Part shown: piece by piece, positions 25,488 to 39,964 of the stretch
How the letters are laid out: each line of letters begins with the position of its first letter
Numbering within the stretch: position 1 is the stretch's first letter
Source of the DNA: Monosporascus cannonballus
Taxonomy: Eukaryota > Ascomycota > Sordariomycetes > Xylariales
DNA length: 64,000 nt
Assembly: GCA_004154925.1 (NCBI GenBank)
Contig: QJNS01000015.1
Location: forward strand, 310,001-374,000
Direction: 5' to 3'
Made by a program: the position numbers and the translations under genes
The notes under the pieces: model-generated
Told to the model about the DNA's origin: nothing
Seen by the model: the letters and a program-made list of their open reading frames with translations, nothing else
Databases searched by the model: none

Positions 25488-25839
25488 GATTTCAATAATA
25501 TCCGTTTAGAATTAAAATTTTTAATTATATTTATATCGACTTTTTACGTTTATCTATATCAACTTCGTTATTTTCTACTTAAAAAAACTTTTAAAAATGT
25601 TATTAAAACAATTTAACGAAAACATAATTTACAAAATAAATAAATAAAAAATCGAAGTAACTTATAGACGAAAAGAATTAAATTAATCTTTTATACAAAA
25701 TTATCTTTATTTGTAAAAAGTACAGATTATTACGCACAACGAACTATATTTTTAATAAACACTAAAAAACTAAAAACAAATAATATTTTAAGAATATTTT
25801 ATTTAAAAAACTGTAGTTTTTTATAAATCAAAAGAATGT

Positions 25840-25995
25840 AATAATAAAATATTATGCTTAATAATAGCTAGAAGTAATTGCCGTAAAGAATTAAAAGTAA
25901 AAATCGGAAAATATAACATTTGTAACAAACCTGGATATAATACGCGTATTTGTAGAAAAATTCTAAAAATATTTAACGATAAAAAATTCGTTTAA
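25840..25995 (+). pseudogene. C-terminal zinc knuckle of a Fot1/pogo-type DDE transposase (relic)
   Basis: The plus frame reads KYNICNKPGYNTRICRK around 25,913-25,963, a CX2CX3GHNxRTC-type knuckle (first Cys and His mutated to Tyr). The GHNxRTC form is usual at the C-terminus of fungal pogo/Fot1 transposases; retroviral gag knuckles normally differ (GHxxRDC). About 25 upstream codons are open and basic. No catalytic domain was found upstream, so this is a fragment. Confidence 0.5.
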
Positions 25996-26384
25996 TTTGG
26001 TTAATGTATTAAATTATAATGAATTTATTCAAATTTGTTATCGAAAAATAATAAAAACTATTCGAAAAAATTATGTATTAAGAAAGCTTATATATTACCC
26101 TATATTATAATAAGCTGAAATATTATTTCGCTATAAAAATAAAAATTCTTAAAGTTCTTTATTTTTTAAACTTAAATTTAACTATATTAACAGTTATTTT
26201 TATTTTAAAAATTCGAACAAATTCTTAAATGTATATTAACTTATCTTAGACCCGTTTGTAAAGTTTTATAAGTTTTTTCATTTAAGTTTCAATTTCTTTT
26301 AAGGAATGTTTTTTTTAAAAAAAATCCAAAAAAGATAATAACCTTAATAAATAATAAAGTGCCAAATGAATTTACTTTTCTATA

Positions 26385-26871
26385 ACTTTAATTTAGGCCT
26401 CGCTATTCCATTACAGGGATATAGGATTTAATTGGTTAATTTTTAACGTAATACAGCAGTTCATTTGCAAAACGAGCTAAAGAGGCCTAAGCTAGCTGAG
26501 GTAAATTATCTGCTAGGGGCGACAAAGCGTTAGCTACAGTGAGGGGCCAAAATAATCCGGCCCAATCCCACAACTGTTAGCCACATCCATATTCATCAAC
26601 AACTTCACATATACATATTTCAATCAAATGAAATCGTAAAAATAAACGGGCTCTAGTACTGTATTCGTCTGTTTCTAAGCTTTAAAACCGTATGTACCAA
26701 CCTTTAGCCTTTTTAACAGCCCGCAGCCGTTTCCCTATAAATATAATAACCTTTATTATGAATTACCTCGGCTAGCTCAGGCCTCGCTCGTTTGTAGCTC
26801 ATGTACTACTTTTTTTTAGCCAATTAAAATGCGTATCCCCGTAATAAGCGAACGAGGCCTAAGTTGGAATT
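26385..26871. mobile_element. Foldback (non-autonomous TIR) element with ~115-bp arms
   Basis: The left arm (26,385-26,506) and right arm (26,760-26,871) are inverted copies: TTAGGCCTCG...TTAATTGG... and AGGCCT(A/G)AGCTAGC(T/C)GAGGTAA. The middle is not RIP-mutated and has normal base composition. Single arms of the same family recur at 28,815-28,960 and 57,965-58,095. It contains no open frame. The superfamily is undetermined. Confidence 0.75.
26536..26565. repeat. Shared TIR-like segment inside the foldback element
   Basis: CAGTGAGGGGCCAAAATAAT followed by CCGGCCCA is preceded by TA, like a Tc1/mariner end. The same ~30 bases occur reversed at 39,975-40,003. Confidence 0.6.
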
Positions 26872-27110
26872 GTGCGAAAAAAGGGTCCGTTCTTTGCATC
26901 ACCACCAAAATCGCTAACTTTCTTCCGATTTCTTTTAAAAAATAAATTTTAAATAAGAAAAAATTCGTTAATAACCCAAATTAAAACTAATAAGTTTAAT
27001 ATTTTATATACGCTTCGAATATAAACTAATATACGTATAAGAATTCTTTTAATTTTTTCGGATTAAAATTGGGGCCGATATAGCTAAATTTAATTCTGGG
27101 AAATGGGCGA

Positions 27111-27430
27111 CCGGAACGCCCTTATGGCCGCAACAGCATAACTACCGGTCGCATTATCGTGCACCGGGCGTCCTAGGTATACTTTATATGAGAAAAACCC
27201 GTATCTTAATTTTTTCGGCCCTACGGGCTATGGTTATTATGTTACAGCCATAAAAAGGTTCCGGATTTAATTAACCGGAACGCCCTTATAACTACGACGT
27301 AACAACTACAACCCGTACGAGCAAAAACATAGCTAAACGGGCTTTTCCCATATTGAATTACCCTTAAAAGGCCCATGGCGAAATGTTATATACGGTAGTT
27401 ATGCTATTGCAGCTATAAGGACGTTTCGGA
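27111..27430. repeat. Dimeric foldback repeat, copy 1
   Basis: Two ~160-bp palindromic monomers in tandem (27,111-27,270 and 27,279-27,430). Each begins CCGGAACGCCCTTAT and ends with the inverted form (for example AGCTATAAGGACGTTTCGG). Further copies lie at 46,893, 48,250 and 57,130. Least mutated of the four. Confidence 0.75.
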
Positions 27431-27666
27431 TAAGAAGGTTACGGAAAACGGAAATTTTATCTTTAATCTTTAATATTTTTACTAATTTAGCCACGATTAA
27501 AAATTTAATATACATTTAAATAATTTTTTTAAAACTATATATAAAAATATTTTTTATTATTTTCTAATAAATTTTATTATTGTTATATTTACGCATTTCG
27601 AAAGTAAAGTTTCAAAATTATATTTGGGATTACGTAAAACGGAGCCAAAAAAATCACCACTTACTA

Positions 27667-27789
27667 TTAAGCCCTATTTTGGAGGTTTGGTGTTTTTGTG
27701 GGTCTTTTTTATAGGTCGATACCTAAGGTACAAAGCTCTAGCCACAGCTACGCCGCAGGCGCAGCCACAACCTCTAAAATAGGGCCTGA
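27667..27789. mobile_element. MITE-1 copy (123 bp)
   Basis: Terminal inverted repeats AGCCCTATTTTGGAGGTT and its inverted form AACCTCTAAAATAGGGCCT. The right end includes a GC-rich block, GCCGCAGGCGCAGCCAC, shared with the copy at 39,645-39,808. Located 237 bp from the dimeric foldback repeat, as in the other copies. Confidence 0.8.
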
Positions 27790-27799
27790 TTTTAGTAAG

Positions 27800-28812
27800 G
27801 TAAATTATAAAAGCGTCCGGGATAACTTTTTACGTTTTACGCAAATACTTAATAAAACGGATGGTATCCAGCTTATTTTTTTTAAGTTTTCACAGGTCCG
27901 GAAATATCTTTTTTAGGTTTTTTTTAAGTGCAGCCCATATATGTTCAATTAGGTTAAGATTAAGGCTATATGGTGGCCAATTCGAAAAAACCTCCATAAC
28001 GTTATTTATTAACTAGTTTAGAGATTTTTCGGAAACGTATATAATGGTATTATTTTATTAAAAAAACGCCAGGGCTTATAAATCGATAATAACTTTTTGT
28101 CTAAAACTATCCGATAACTTCAATTATTAAATTTTCGTTTAAAACCGTCTGGTTTTGGGGTTAGGTTGCATTATATAACAATAAAAGGCGTACGGCACCT
28201 TTTTTTATCCGTCCCGATTTATATCTTACCCTAAATCATGATAAATATATTTACTTTAACGTGATTTTTGAAATTAACGAATTTCTTATTTTATTTTTCG
28301 GACGGAAAACGGAATATTTAAATTATTAAATTGTTAAACAAATTTTAATAAAAACATTTATCGGAAAATATAACCTGGAATCGTTAATTAAAAGTTATAT
28401 TAATTTTAACGTTACGTACTTGCAATATATTTTCAAAGTAATTAAATTAATAATATACAAAGATATATATGGTTTTTGCCGTTTTTTAAAAAAATAATAT
28501 CTTATTTTAAGATTTCTATTGGCGAAAATTCTGTTTTTTTATAATACGCTTAATAAAACGGATGTTAATTTTAAACCCGATTAGTTTCCGAATATTTTTA
28601 TATGTAATTTTTCGTTTTTTTTACCAAAAAAATTTACCTTTTTTAACGTTTCGAAAAACCTGGATACCTTTTTTTTTGCTTCGGATCGAAAATACGGCCG
28701 TTTTTCCAATCGTTAATAATGAAAATAATAACGGATTTCGAAATTTTAAATAAGTCCGCTAAACGACGTTATAATATTCCAAGCTTATTTGCGGTAATAA
28801 TGTAAACCTTTT
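27800..28812 (-). pseudogene. Tc1/mariner-type transposase relic
   Basis: The minus strand ends with SNWPPYSLNLNLIEHIWAAL (27,985-27,925), the WPPxSPDLNPIE block with the third catalytic acidic residue mutated (Asp to Asn). An upstream helix-turn-helix-like segment (KLGIL..RRLADLFKISKS) is near 28,790-28,720. Stops are mostly TAA/TAG. It is about 1 kb long, normal for a single-ORF Tc1/mariner element. TIRs were not located. Confidence 0.75.
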
Positions 28813-28814
28813 TC

Positions 28815-28960
28815 CTGGTTACCTCAGCTAGCTCAGGCCTCCCTGGCTCGTTTTCCCAATTTCTTCAAAGTCACTCAAGTACCGCTCCATAACGCTAAAT
28901 ATTAACCAATCAAATCCCAAATCCACGTAACGAACCAATAAAGCCTAAGTTGTAATTACG
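28815..28960. repeat. Right arm of the AGGCCT foldback family
   Basis: TTACCTCAGCTAGCTCAGGCCT at the left and AAAGCCTAAGTTGTAATT at the right correspond to the right arm at 26,760-26,871. Only weakly mutated. Confidence 0.7.
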
Positions 28961-31821
28961 TAAAAACGGTTTCGTTTAATATATTTGCTTTTTAAAAAAA
29001 ACAAAAATCCGTAATAACTTAATAATAATACGTTTTTATAAATATATATATATATGATTACCTTAACTATGGCTTATTATTAATATTACGATAATTCTAC
29101 TTAAAATTTATTTATTATTCCTAAACCTTAATGTATATAATAGCTATAACCCGAACCCATTACGTTATTATCTTTTTTCTTAAAATACGATAAATCCGAA
29201 TTTTCTTAGTTTTACAGGGCCACGCCCTTAAAACAAAACATACGTACGCGTACCTTAAAGTTTTGGCATTAACATAAAAAAACTAATATAATGTTTAAAA
29301 ATTTTATTCGTAATTAGGCTTTAAACGATAATTTAAGTTAAGCTATTAATTTAACCGTTCGGATTAACTAATTAATTAACTTATTAAAAAAACAAAATTA
29401 TAAATAATTATAAATATGCAAAAATTAATAGGAATTTTTAATTTTTATTAATTAGGACTTCGTTATATACAGATATTATGATATATTATATAGAAAGTTT
29501 ATAATTTTCGCAAAAAAGCCTAAATTTCGCCGTCCGCCAAAAAAAATATTATTTAAAGTTAATATAATTTATACCATTTTAAACGAAAATTAACGCTTTA
29601 TAAAAATAATTACCTTTAATTAATTTAAATTTTTAAATTAAGTAATTATATATTTAAGGAAAAAATAATAATCATATAATAAGAAATAACAAACGAAGCG
29701 GTTTTATAATAATAACGATCCGAATATTCCTATATTTTTTTATAATTTTAATTATTATAATTAAAATAATTTCCAAAATTAATAATAAATTACTTAATTT
29801 ATTTATTAAATCAGTTTTTATTATTTTCGGATTTATTACGGAATAATATCGGTATATTAAAATAATTAAATATTTAAAAACATTATTATACGTTAAATAA
29901 AGATATAATTTGGTTAATAAAAGAAACTAAAATAATTATATTAATTCCTTTAAAATAATATAATTTTATTTAAGATAAATTACATTTTATAATTAAGTAT
30001 AATAAAACGATATCGTATTTTAATATCATTATTTTAATATTAAAATTATATTCGTAATATAACATTTCGATACGGTATTATTATGTAAATATTATTATTG
30101 CCTTTACCCGTTATTATAACCATATTTTTTAAAAAAAAAGTTAAAATAATTTATATTTTGGCCTAATTAATATTATAAAATAAAATAATTTTATAAAACA
30201 TTATATAATATCCGGTAACGCTTAATAATTTTTATTAATTCATAATTAATATTATCCGGATTTTATTTCCGGTTTTTATTAATACGTTTTATAAATATAA
30301 TAAATAAACGTTTTACGGCTTTTTTAATTTAAAACGTATACCGTATAATAAATGCCGTTTATTTTCGTTAAATATAATTAACGAAAACGAAAATATCATT
30401 AATAATATTTATAACGTTTATTAAAAGTTTTTTTTACAAAATATATAAATTTCAAAAAAAATCTTATTAATTTTCGGAACGTTTTTATCTTAGTTATAAA
30501 AATTAGAAAATAATTAGTTATATTCGGAAAATATAGGCCAATTAGGACGAAATAACTAATTTATATAATAAGAAATAATATTTTTTAATTTCTGCTTTAT
30601 TTTATATATAAATAAATTTCCTATTTATAATTATACGTATTTAATAACCTAATAATATAATTAAAACGTATAAAATATAAATAATTTTAAAAATAAATTA
30701 TGAATTTTTAAATATAATAATGTAATTATATTAAAAATTGCCGAAATTATATTTTTTAAGTTTTTTATTTTTATATGCATAATATTCGTATATTTGCGTT
30801 ATTTATATAAGAATTACGTATCCGATATAAATTACTTTTAATAAAAGTATTTAATATATATGGAATTTTCCGAAATATTTCGATTAAAAATTTTTTTTTT
30901 GAAAACCGAACTTATCAAATTTATAGAATATATATATATATTAATTAATTATCGCCAAATTTGAATTTATCGCGCATAATATAATTTTTAAATATTTTGG
31001 TCGTACCGGATAAATAAAGAAAATATCACGGGATTTTAATTAAAACACTTTAATATATAAAACTCCTTTTAAGAAAAATTTTCTGTTATTATTTATTAAT
31101 AATATATTATTTAATAACATACATAATTTAAAAAATAATTCGTAAATATTTTTTTTTAATTCGGGAATATAATTTATTTATATTATTTATTAAGTAACGC
31201 GGTTTTAATTAAAACCTACTAAATAAAACCTTTTTATCGGATAATTATAAGGACGGAAATATTTTTAATACGGTTAATATTCCATAAAACGATAATTTTT
31301 TTAACCTTATTAAAAATAATAATTAATTATTAATTAATACCGTTCCTATTAATAAAAAATTACGAAATTATTATCTTTTTTTAAAAAAAATCTAAATTTA
31401 TTTATACCTTTTACGTATTATACGATATAACGACATTAATTATATTAAACAACTAATACCGATATTATTATTTTTTTATAAAACCGGTTAATTTAATTAC
31501 GGCAAAAAATATTTTACTTTAATTAGATATTACGTTTTATAATATTAAATTAAATCCTTATTAATTCGATTTTAATATTATATTTAATTCCGATAAAATT
31601 TAAAAAAAAATATATATAAATTATTTAATCGAAAAGGCAAATATTATAATTTATAATTTGCTAACGAATTCCGCCGGTCGAAAAATAATATATATAACGT
31701 TAATATTATTTTTTTCCGAGATTTATTTTTAATCAAATACCGTATATCTTTATAATACGAATTCCATACCCGTTATACTTTCTTACGGAATAAGCATTAT
31801 ATTATTTAGGATTTTTGTAAC

Positions 31822-32275
31822 GAAATCCTTAAACGTATTTACTTTTTGCTTTGGAAGTTTTGGCTTGTTAAAGGATATTTATCTTAAATTAAAAAGGATA
31901 ACTAAAAATCCGAAAATATTTTGCTTACGGGCCATAAAATTATACAAACTAAATTTATTAATTTTAATAATACCGTATTTATTATTAATAATATAAGTAA
32001 GCTTAATTAACTAAATACCGCAAAATACGAAAATTACCTTTTAAATAATTTTAACGTAATTATCCTAAATACTTTTAATACCAAATTCGTGAAAAATAAT
32101 TTGGTTTAAAACAACCGTACTATCCCGTATACGGAAAAAATTTATAATTTTATAATATAAATTATTAATAAATTAATTAATAATCTTAATTAAAATAATC
32201 CGTTATCGTTGTCTTTATTATCAAATAAGCAAAATAAGGATTTATTAAATAAAAAAGAAAGGTTAATATAATTTT
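31822..32275 (+). pseudogene. Coding relic, about 150 codons, unrecognised
   Basis: One plus-strand register keeps coding-like composition (Lys, Asn, charged blocks, varied residues) for about 150 codons. Every stop in it is TAA, consistent with mutated CAA. The product has no motif I can name. It is probably part of a transposon ORF. Confidence 0.35.
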
Positions 32276-33544
32276 TTACTTTTTTATTATTTTGTAATAT
32301 ATTTTTATATAAACGATATAATATTTATATTATAATTTTAATATTAATATAAATTTATTATTTATGTAATCCTAGTTAATTAATTTCGAAATCGTTTTAT
32401 ATATTAATATAATTATTTGGTCGTTATATTAACGTAATTTATTTATTTTCGGTAATAAAACCGTAAATAAAAAAGTAAAATTTTATAATACCGTAAATAA
32501 TATAATTATTAACGAAATTAATATAAGGAATTAAATTTATAATATAAGTAATTTTAATTAATTATGTTTTATTCGAATATATTGCTTTTTATAAAATTAT
32601 ATAAAAATATCGTATTACTTATAATTAAATATAACGCATAATTTCGAAATAACCCGTATATTTTATTTGCAATTAATTTATTAATTAACATTTTTAAATA
32701 TTTTTAAGTTGTTTCTTTTTACTTTACCTTTTTTCGCATATTATTATAATTTATACATTAATAACTCCTTTTACGTTTTTGGATTCCAAAATTCTGTTCG
32801 TTTTAAATATAATATATTTATTCAAATTCTTTTAAAACTTTTTATTCGAATTATATAATAATATCGAATATTTAATAATAACATATAAATATTTTTTACC
32901 GTATTTTTATACGTAATTTATATATTTATTATTTACATAATATCTTAAATTATAATATCTATAAAATAATTATATAATATATATTTTTTGGTTATACGGC
33001 CTTTTTTATAAAGTTAAAAATCTTTTGTATATTATTTACATAATATCCGGTTTATATAATCTTTTTTTTAAATTACGAAAGCCGTAATTAATTAAAAATT
33101 TATAATTAATTTAATAATATAATAATTTATAAGGCCGGTATAATCTGCTATAACGTAAATTTTGTTTTATTAATTATTATTACGGAAAATATCCCGAATT
33201 ATATTATTAATATTTAATATTTATATAAATACCGTACTTTTTGGTAATAAAAAATTTTATTTGTAATATAAATCTTTCGTAATATTACCGAACTTATAAA
33301 TTTTTAATAATCGTAAGATTTTCTTAATTAATATATATTTGCATTAATACCAAAATGTAAAATATTTATTATCTTTTAATTTTCCGTTATATTAAAAAAA
33401 TTTATAACATATACCTAATATTTAGAATTAATTATATATAATATGTATTTTCCGTAAAAGATATCGTATATCTTAGAATAATCGAATATTATTTAATTAA
33501 TACGAAAATACCTTAATCGGGATTACGTTATCAGTTTCGCCTTA

Positions 33545-33730
33545 TCGCAAATTATTTTAATACCGGTTTCGGCTATTTTTTTAATTAAGGATTTTATTAT
33601 CCGTCTTTAAGGTTATTCCTCGGAGGCAAATTATTTTTGTTTTAATATTTATTCCGGCTATTTTTTGGTCCGAAATTTTATTATTTATTTTTAAGATTAT
33701 TTCGTAAAGGCAAATTATTTTCTGAAAATA
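33545..33730. repeat. About 85-bp tandem duplication
   Basis: GCAAATTATTTT recurs at about 33,546, 33,626 and 33,711, and CGGCTATTTTTT at about 33,570 and 33,655. Units have diverged by point mutations. Confidence 0.6.
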
Positions 33731-36700
33731 AGTTATTCCTTAAGAATATTATTAACAAATTTAACTCTTTTAACCGGACGAATAAAGTTTTTTCGGTTTA
33801 TTCGGGATATATTATGGGAAGTAATAACGGAAACTATTGTTATTATATTAGCAAAAAATTTATTTACCTTTTATAATATCGTAAAATATATAAAAGTATA
33901 TATTATAATATAGATTTCGGATACTAAATAAAACAATTAATTAATAATTATTATATTATAAATAACGTAATTTTATATATTAAAATATAATAAATAGTTG
34001 CAATTATAAAAAATTATAATTAAATAAATAATATTAATTATTTATTAAATAATTATAATAATTATATTCAAAATATTTTTAATTAAAATAATTTCATAAA
34101 TTATATTAAATACATTATAATAAATTACGAACTTTATATAATTTATATATAATTATCAAATGTTTTCGTTATAAAAAAATAACGTTAATCTTTTTATTTA
34201 TATTTAATAACTTATATAAATCTATAGATTTATATATTTATAATTACATAATCCTAAAATTTATATATATCTTAATTTTAATAATATATATTACCTTAAA
34301 ATACCTTTATAACTTATTAATTATCCGTAAGTTTTATTCGTATATTATAAATCTTTATATTTTTAAAATTAATATTACTAATATATTCGATAATTATTTA
34401 ATATATAAATTTTACCTTATTTATTATATTTTATATTTTTAATTTATATTTTTAATCTTAATTAAGCCAAATTTATATCGGTAAATTTATAATATTATTA
34501 AAGTTTTTACTTAAAATTTTTTATTTATATATACTTAATATTATATAATTATTATAATGATATTACCGTCATTTAATAAAGCAAAATACGGTAATTATAT
34601 TCGGAAAATATATAACAATTTAGCAAAAATTTAAAACGTATATAAAAATTATAACAATATTAAGTTAGCTTTCGATATAAATTATATTAATTACGGCGTT
34701 ATTTTCCGTACCTTACTTTTTATTATACATATTATTTTTTCAACCTTTATTTCAATTTATAAAATATATTTTTTAAACCAAACAATTATTTAACAAAATC
34801 CTAATATTACAAAGTTTTTATAAGATAAAATTTATTACTATATATTAAAAAATACAAAATATTTACCGTTATATATATATTAATACATATCTTATTTACG
34901 ATAATTTCAGAATAATATTTAAATAAATATTTCTGGATTTTAATTATATATATATAATTTATAAAAAATTAATAAAAAATATATTTATGTATTTTAACAA
35001 TTTTCAAACTTCATTTTTATTAAACATTAAAAAACTTATTAAATAATATATAATATTATTCGTTTTTTTCCTTATATTAAAATATAATAATAAAATTATC
35101 GACACAAATAATACGAATTATTAAATAAGAAGTTTTTAAAACCGTGAAATAAATATCCTTTATATTACAAATTTAATTAACGTATATTTTTTAAAAAAAA
35201 CCGTATAATATAAACCCTTAATCGTTTTCGGGAATTTATAATCCATAATAATTTACATAATATAAATAATATTAAAAATATAATAATCTTATAATTCCGA
35301 TTAAAAGAAATATAAAATCGCGATATATTTTATGGTATATATTATATAAAGGTTATTTTTATAGTATTAAGCGAAAAGAAATCCGTTATTATACGTAATT
35401 GGCTGCCGAATAAATAACTTTATACAAAAATTAAATTTTTAAATACTGCAATATATTCTGTATTAATATTAAGGATTTCGGCGGTTACTCGGAATATCTA
35501 ATTATTATTATATTTATGTAAAATTTTGATACAAAGGAATTTTTAAAATCAGCTAAAAAAAATAAAGAAATCCTTAGAATTAACCGGGGACTTAATTATG
35601 CCGATAAAGGGAAACCCCGGAGAAAAAATTTTTTTAAATCCGGCCGTTAACTTTTATTAAAAAAATCAAAAAGCCTTAATTCCCAAAAAAATAATTACCA
35701 AAATCTTTACCAAAATAATAATAAAATATACGGGCGGTTTTGAAAAATATTAATTAAGACCGTATACCGACAAATATTAATCTTAATTACAAAAAAACAA
35801 AATTATAAAATATAATTAATAAGGATTTCTTATAAATTTAAAATTTTAAATATTTCGAATTAATAATTAAAAAAACAAACGGCAAAATAATTATATTAAT
35901 AACGAAATAATAACTTTTTTATTATTAGCAAAAAAATATTTATATTATTTATTTATCCGTATAATCAATTTCCTACATTAATTATTCAATTCGAATTAAA
36001 ATATATTAAAGATTAAAAAACATAAAATTATTTCAAAAATTAATATAACGAACTTATGGAACAAAACCGGAAAATAAAATTTAAATACTTTTAATTCGAT
36101 ATCGTAAATTAAAAGCTATAAATTAAAATTTTTTTATTAATAACCGTAATAAATTATAATTCGAATCGCGTAATATAAAACTTTGTTAATTTTCCTAATT
36201 AAAAAAATCCATTATATATTTATTATAACGTATATTTAATCCGGACTAAAATAAATTAATATTTTATATATAGTTTAATAAATTAAATATTAATACAAAT
36301 AACAAATTTAATAAATATTTAATATATTAATGGTTTTAATTAATATTATATGAATATTTATAATTATTATATTTTATAATTATAATATTACGCCAAAACC
36401 GAATAAGTTTTTTGTTATCGGCCTTAATTAAAACCGGCAGAATTCCGTTTTTTTATTTTTTAACCTAATATTATACTTATTTTTTAATTTATTATTAATA
36501 TTATTTTCTGACAAATATTATTTATTTTTAACGTATAATTCCCTAATTTCGATAAGAATTATTATTTTGATTTCTTTTTCCGATATAGTATTTATAATAT
36601 CCGATTACAGATTATTATATTTTAATGACGCCGGCGATTTCGGTCATAATATAAAAATAAACGAATTATATCAATATAAATATAATAACGAAAATAAGGT

Positions 36701-39644
36701 TAAAAAATTAAAAATATTGAAAAATAATAAGTTTTACGCCAATATTATAAATAAAAAATAAAATAAGCTTTTAATTAAAATTATTTAATATATTACGAAT
36801 TACGCATATAAATACAAATATTGTTATAATCGAAATTATAACTTTAAATCGCGAAAATAAATAAATTATATATGGGTTTAATATTTAAATTATTATAATT
36901 ACGGTTAAATCATTAATTACCAATTTAAATTAAACGATTATATATCATATATTTTAATTAAGATAAAATATAATTTAAAGCGGCCTTATAATTTTTTCCG
37001 ATATTTGTTAAATTTATAACGTAATAATAATCGGTAACCTATATAAATCGGTTCGCGGTATAAGGATATAACGCCGTTATTTCTAATTAAACGAATTCCG
37101 TCGTTTATAAAAACTTCTTTATATTTTTTGTAAAATCGAAAATATAACCTTTTTATATATTATATATAATATAAAAAATAAGCAATTTTTCAAAATATCT
37201 TAATATTAATATTTATTAAAACCGGGAACCGCCTTAATTAATTCGATTATATTTAAATTAAATATAGATTATTAATTTTGTTTAATTTATTCGGAAATTT
37301 ATTAAATAAAAACCGTTTAAATTTAATAAAAATAAATATTTATTTTACCTTTTTACCGCCAAACGGAAATAACCGCATAAAAAATAATTTATTCGTTCAT
37401 TATTTATATTAAAATTTTATTATTTTCGAAATAACCGCCATTACCAAATTGATTTTTAATTATTTTTATGTAAATATTTTCAAATTTAAAAGTTTGGGTA
37501 TATGGAAAAAATTAAGCGTATGTATATTATAATAAAATCTAACCGGAAATAGGTTATTACGGTTTTTTTAACGTAATAATTTTGTTTTTTTAAATATATT
37601 AAAATTACTTTACATATATATTTGCTATTAAATAATACATATTATTAAGGCCTTATTTTTATCCGGTATCGTAAGTTAAAATTATTTTATTTCGGAGGTT
37701 TAAAAATAATATTTTAATTAGTTAAAAATTAAAATTAAAATTCGATAATTATTTCGTCCTAATCGGGATTATTTACGATAAATTTTATATTATTTTTTTA
37801 TTATCCGAATTCGTTATATTATTTTTTATTACGATCTTTATATTTTTATAAGTAATACCGGTTTTAATTTGCTAGGCCTAAATTTCTTTTATTATTTTAT
37901 CCTTTTTTAAAATAAACGGTTCGATTTTATATTTGTTAAATACTTAATAAAGTATAAATAATATAACTTATTTATAATTAATTATATTGAATTATTTATA
38001 ATTCCGAATTAATTAATTAAATTATTAACATATATTTTAATTGAAAAACTTTATAATATATTTTATTAAATTATTTAACTAATATCCGGAATATCCTTAT
38101 TTAATTTAATAATAATAATAAATATAATAATATAAATAAAATTATTTTATTATTTTAAAATATTATATATATAAATTTAATTTCCGTAAAGTATTTCGGA
38201 ATTATAAAACTTAATAACTTTATTTATAATTTTTTAATAAATACCCTTAATTTACCATAATTCTAATTAAGTAATTACAAATATTTATAGTTTTCGCCTT
38301 ATTATTAATATAAATAATAATTTTAATAATAAAATATAAATTATTAAATTAAATTTAAAAAATATTATTTAATAACCCGGATATATTAAATATTAAAAAA
38401 ATAAATATTTTAAATTTAAATATTAACTTTAAGTATAAGAAAAATAATAATATTAATTTCAAAATAATTAATATTAAAATATCGAATTTCTGCCTTATAA
38501 CCATATTTAATTAGGCCCCCAATTTAATAAAAACCGCCATATTTCGGATTTTTTTATTAATATTATTAACAATTATTATATAAATAAACTAATATATGTA
38601 AATAAAGAAAATAAAACGTAAATTATGGATATTAATATATTTAAACTAAAAATTTTTTTATTTCGATAATAAATATATTTTATTAATAATAATTAAATTA
38701 TATTATTATTTAAAAATAAAATTTAATATAACAATTTGGAATTAATTCTTCGATATTTATTTAAAACCAAAAATAATATGGTTATACCGTCCGGTAATTA
38801 TAAGATCGAATATTTTTGGGTTAAATTTTTTCGTATCCGCAAATATTAAAATAAAAGTAAAATATAAAATTATTAATATAAAAATTCGTTATTTTTTTCC
38901 TAGCTTAATTAATAATATAACTTAAATAATAATTAAATTAATTATTAAAAAAATTTAAATAATTAAGAATTTCCTAAAATTTATTTTAATAACGAAAAAA
39001 ATATTAAGTTTTCCGAAAACTAAATTATGTATTATATCGATTTATTTTTTCCGTAAAATACGGCCTTATTTATTAAGTATAATATTTAATATAAAACGAA
39101 TAAACCGACGGCGTAAAGTTTTCGTAAGGTTATTAACCGTATATATAACGTTAACATATAGGTTAATTATGTTTATATCGGCAAAAAACCGATAAAAATA
39201 TCAAATAAAAATAAACGTTTTATTTTAAAAAGTTAAATATTCGAAAATTTAAAATATTTATTTCAAAATTTTAAATATATTATTTGTATTTAGGTAATTT
39301 AAAAAATATATATTTCGGAATTTAATACGGGCGATTTTAAACCTTATATATTATTATTTTAGCTTATAAGATTATATTATTATCGTATTGGCCCAAAAAA
39401 AGTAAGAAATTATAATATGTATTAATTAAAACTTTAAGCTATTTTTTATTATAATAATTTTTATTTTATACTAATTAAGATTATTATTATATTAAGAAAT
39501 AAAAATTTTAATTTTACGTTAAATTATATAGGTTAAAATATTAAAAATTTTGTAATTGACATATATTATCAAAATTGATATTAATAATTTTTACGAATTT
39601 GTATAAAAATATATTAAACGGAACGAAAAAATCATAATTTGTTA

Positions 39645-39808
39645 TCAGGCCTTATTTTAAAGGTTTTATTATTTTTATGGGTATTATTCTTAAAGGAGTT
39701 TAGCTGATATATTGGACCCCTGACAGATACTTTTTGATCAAAAGTTATAGCTGCGGCTACGGCTGCTGCGCCGCAGGCGCAGCCACAACCTCCAAAATGG
39801 GGTCCTGA
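39645..39808. mobile_element. MITE-1 copy (164 bp) at the left edge of the GC island
   Basis: It runs from TCAGGCCTTATTTTAAAGGTT to the inverted end ACCTCCAAAATGGGGTCCTGA, flanked by TTA and TCA. The left half is AT-rich and the right half is nearly unmutated, so the RIP border falls within this element. It shares the GCCGCAGGCGCAGCCACAAC block with 27,667-27,789. Confidence 0.8.
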
Positions 39809-39964
39809 TCACGATGAGGCAATTTCCTGGGAGTAAATTCCTGACCTTTGTGACGACCGGCAGCCAATTCGGCACAAAAAGCTTCGAAATCGGCCATGAT
39901 TTGAAGAAGTTATGAATTTTGGAAAGTTGAGTATCATCGAGAAGTGGTTCTGAAAATCGGGTGG

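Larger units (their letters stand above)
28961..39644. other. About 10.7 kb of very AT-rich, gene-free DNA
   Basis: Extreme AT content with isolated CG dinucleotides and TAA in every frame every few codons. It most likely consists of RIP-destroyed transposons. I could not align any part to the gypsy, Tc1 or other motifs seen elsewhere, apart from the relic frame and repeat listed separately. Short open frames such as 36,567-36,761 have no signature. Confidence 0.6.

Noticed and set aside
28961..39644. Mitochondrial or organelle DNA insertion because of high AT
   Set aside because: No tRNA, rRNA or mitochondrial protein frames; retention of CpG and TAA pattern fits RIP-mutated transposons better.
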